A stretch of DNA of 64,000 nt from Hydractinia symbiolongicarpus. Taxonomy: Eukaryota > Cnidaria > Hydrozoa > Anthoathecata > Hydractiniidae. The position numbers and the translations under genes were made by a program. The first letter of the stretch is position 1. The number at the start of each line of letters is the position of its first letter. The notes beneath the pieces were generated by a model that worked only from the letters and a program-made list of their open reading frames with translations, ran no database searches and was not told the origin of the DNA. Below, piece by piece: positions 62,077-64,000 of this stretch. Location: positions 28,526,501-28,590,500 of the forward strand of contig NC_079879.1 of the NCBI RefSeq assembly GCF_029227915.1, given 5' to 3'.

Positions 62077-64000
62077 ATGCGTTTTAGTGGTGAAAAAATA
62101 ATTTAAAAAATCGTTCGGGAAATGAGTTTACTCCCTGGGTACTTTCTTTGTATACTTTTGACTATACGGGCCGAGTCGGGGATTTACGGGAAGTCGCGGG
62201 TTTTCGTTTGCCGGCGATTAAACTTCTTTTATTCAGCGTGTCATCAAAAATGAAAACATTTTTAAAAACTACAAGTCTTATGGGCTTTAGTGGTGAAATA
62301 ATAATTTTAAATAATCGTTCGGGAAATGAGTTTACACCCTGGGTACTTTCTTTGTATACTTTTGACTTTACAGGCCGAGTCCGGGATTTACGGGAAATCG
62401 CAGGTTTTCGTTTGCCGGCGATTAAACTTCTTTTATTCAGCGTCTCATCAAAAATGAAAACAAGTTTGAAGACTACAAGTCTCATGCGTTTTAGTGGTGA
62501 AAAAATAATTTAAAAAATCGTTCGGGAAATGAGTTTACTCCCTGGGTACTTTCTTTGTATACTTTTGACTATACAGGCCAAGCACGGGATTTACGGGAAA
62601 TCGCGGGTTTTCGTTTGCCGGCGATTAAACCACTTTCATTAAGCGTCTCATCAAAAATGAAAACATTTCTGAAAACTACAAGTCTCATGCGTTTTAGTGG
62701 TGAAAAAATAATTTAAAAAATCGTTCGGGAAATGAGTTTACTCCCTGGGTACTTTCTTTGTATACTTTTGACTATACGGGCCGAGTCCGGGATTTACGGG
62801 AAATCGCGGGTTTTCGTTTGCCGGCGATTAAACTTCTTTTATTCAGCGTCTCATCAAAAATGAAAACATTTTTAAAAACTACAAGTCTCATGCGTTTTAG
62901 TGGTGAAAAAATAATTTAAAAAATCGTTCGGGAAATGAGTTTACTCCCTGGGTACTTTCTTTGTATACTTTTGACTATACGGGCCAAGCCCGGGATTTAC
63001 GGGAAATCGCGGGTTTTCGTTTGCCGGCGATTAAACCACTTTCATTAAGCGTCTCATCAAAAATGAAAACATTTTTAAAAACTACAAGTCTCACGGGCTT
63101 TAGTGGTGAAATAATAATTTAAATAATCGTTCGGGAAATGAGTTTACACCCTGGGTACTTTCTTTGTATACTTTTGACTATACGGGCCGAGTCCGGGATT
63201 TACGGGAAATCGCAGGTTTTCGTTTGCCGGCGATTAAACTTCTTTTATTCAGCGTCTCATCAAAAATGAAAACATTTTTGAAAACTACAATTCTCATGCG
63301 TTGTAGTGGTGAAAAAATAAATTAAAAAATCGTTCGGGAAATAAGTTTACTCCCTGGGTACTTTCTTTGTATACTTTTGAGTATACGTGCCGAGTCCGGG
63401 ATTTACGCAAATCGCAGGTTTTTGTTTGCCGGCAATTAAACTTCTTTTATTCAGCGTCTCATCAAAAATGAAAACATTTTTGATAACTACAAAACTCATG
63501 CGTTTTGGGGGGGAAAGTAATATAAAAAATCGTTCGGGAAATGAGTTTACTCCCTGGGTACTTTCTTTGTATACTTTTGACTATACGGGCCGAGTCCGGG
63601 ATTTACGGGGAGTCGCGGGTTTTCGTTTGCCGGCGATTAAACTTCTTTTATTCAGCGTCTCATCAAAAATGAAAACATTTTTGAAAACTACAAGTCTCAT
63701 GCGTTTTAGTGGTGAAAACATAATTTAAAAAATCGTTTTGGAAATGAGTTTACTCACAGGGTACTTTCTTTGTATACATTCGACTATACGGGCCAAGCCC
63801 GGGATTTACGGGAAATCGCGGGTTTTCGTTTGCCGGCGATTAAACCACTTTCATTAAGCGTCTCATCAAAAATGAAAACATTTCTGAAAACTACAAGTAT
63901 CATGCGTTTTAGTGGTGAAAAAATAATTTAAAAATTCGTTCGGGAAATGAGTTTACTCCCTGGGTACTTTCTTTGTATACATTTGACTATACGGGCCAAG
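62077..64000 (+). repeat. 3,041-bp duplication, copy 2, cut by window end
   Basis: It follows copy 1 to the last base with few differences ('ccaagcacggg' near 62,580, 'tctcacggg' near 63,090, 'tatacatttg' near 63,978). The G7 tract is at 63,507. The array clearly continues beyond the window. Confidence 0.82.

Larger units (their letters stand above)
1..64000 (+). repeat. Satellite DNA array, ~203-bp monomer, about 315 head-to-tail copies
   Basis: The GTATAC-containing monomer start recurs at 1, 204, 407, 609, 812, 1015, 1217, 1420 and so on to the last base, at spacings of 200-204 bp. Every monomer reads in the same direction; I found no inverted copy and no inserted foreign sequence. Both ends are cut by the window, so the array is longer than 64 kb. 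Long homogeneous arrays with multi-monomer higher-order periodicity are characteristic of eukaryotic (peri)centromeric or heterochromatic satellites. A period near 200 bp is close to one nucleosome plus linker. The chromosomal location is inferred, not seen. No gene of any kind is supported anywhere in the window. Confidence 0.98.

Noticed and set aside
1-64000. CRISPR array
   Set aside because: The repeat unit is 203 bp with no short constant repeat separated by unique spacers; variation is spread over the monomer.
1-64000. rDNA spacer subrepeats or a tandem RNA gene cluster
   Set aside because: No rRNA, 5S, tRNA or snRNA sequence or box A/B-type arrangement was recognised in the monomer; conservation is not concentrated in a gene-like segment.
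1-64000. Tandem array of a transposable element or its terminal repeats
   Set aside because: No terminal inverted repeats, target-site duplications, primer-binding site, polypurine tract or transposase/integrase frame was seen.

Overview
This window is one uninterrupted block of satellite DNA. From the first base to the last it is a head-to-tail array of a monomer of about 203 bp, roughly 315 copies, all in the same orientation. I see no protein-coding gene, RNA gene, transposon, CRISPR array or unique-sequence island. A 64 kb array with multi-monomer higher-order repeats (HORs) points to a eukaryotic chromosome, most likely centromeric, pericentromeric or other constitutive heterochromatin. 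Nothing in the sequence lets me name the species.

The monomer is about 38% G+C by hand count of a consensus. It begins with a GTATAC-centred dyad, then a G-rich segment with up to four GGG runs, then a GCCGGC palindrome. A/T-tract DNA follows, and it ends in an A-rich block leading into a conserved 'gaaatgagttta' tail. Most monomers are 203 bp. Length variants of 200, 201, 202 and 204 bp mark particular HOR positions.

Four sequence classes (my labels) recur in a fixed order. A: 1 to about 10.9 kb. T: about 10.9-13.3 kb. F: about 13.3-15.8 kb. G, mixed with F: about 15.8-21.2 kb. The order starts again with A' (21.2-26.8 kb) and T' (26.8-28.5 kb). Here a large expansion of related B/C/D units (28.5-55 kb, containing F-type monomers from 38.5 kb on) sits before G' (55.8-58.1 kb). 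A'' then runs from about 58.1 kb off the right edge. The G-to-A boundary is repeated at a constant 36,929 bp offset, and the A-to-T boundary at 15,898 bp.

Inside these zones are tandem duplications of whole numbers of monomers: 3, 4, 5, 10, 11, 13, 15, 18 and 42. This is what unequal exchange in register produces. One duplication, 1,489 bp at 17,168-20,145, breaks the register and leaves a truncated monomer at 18,657. Short open frames exist on both strands, but they are by-products of the repeat: 203 is not a multiple of 3, most forward frames lack ATG, and differences between monomers freely change the residues.
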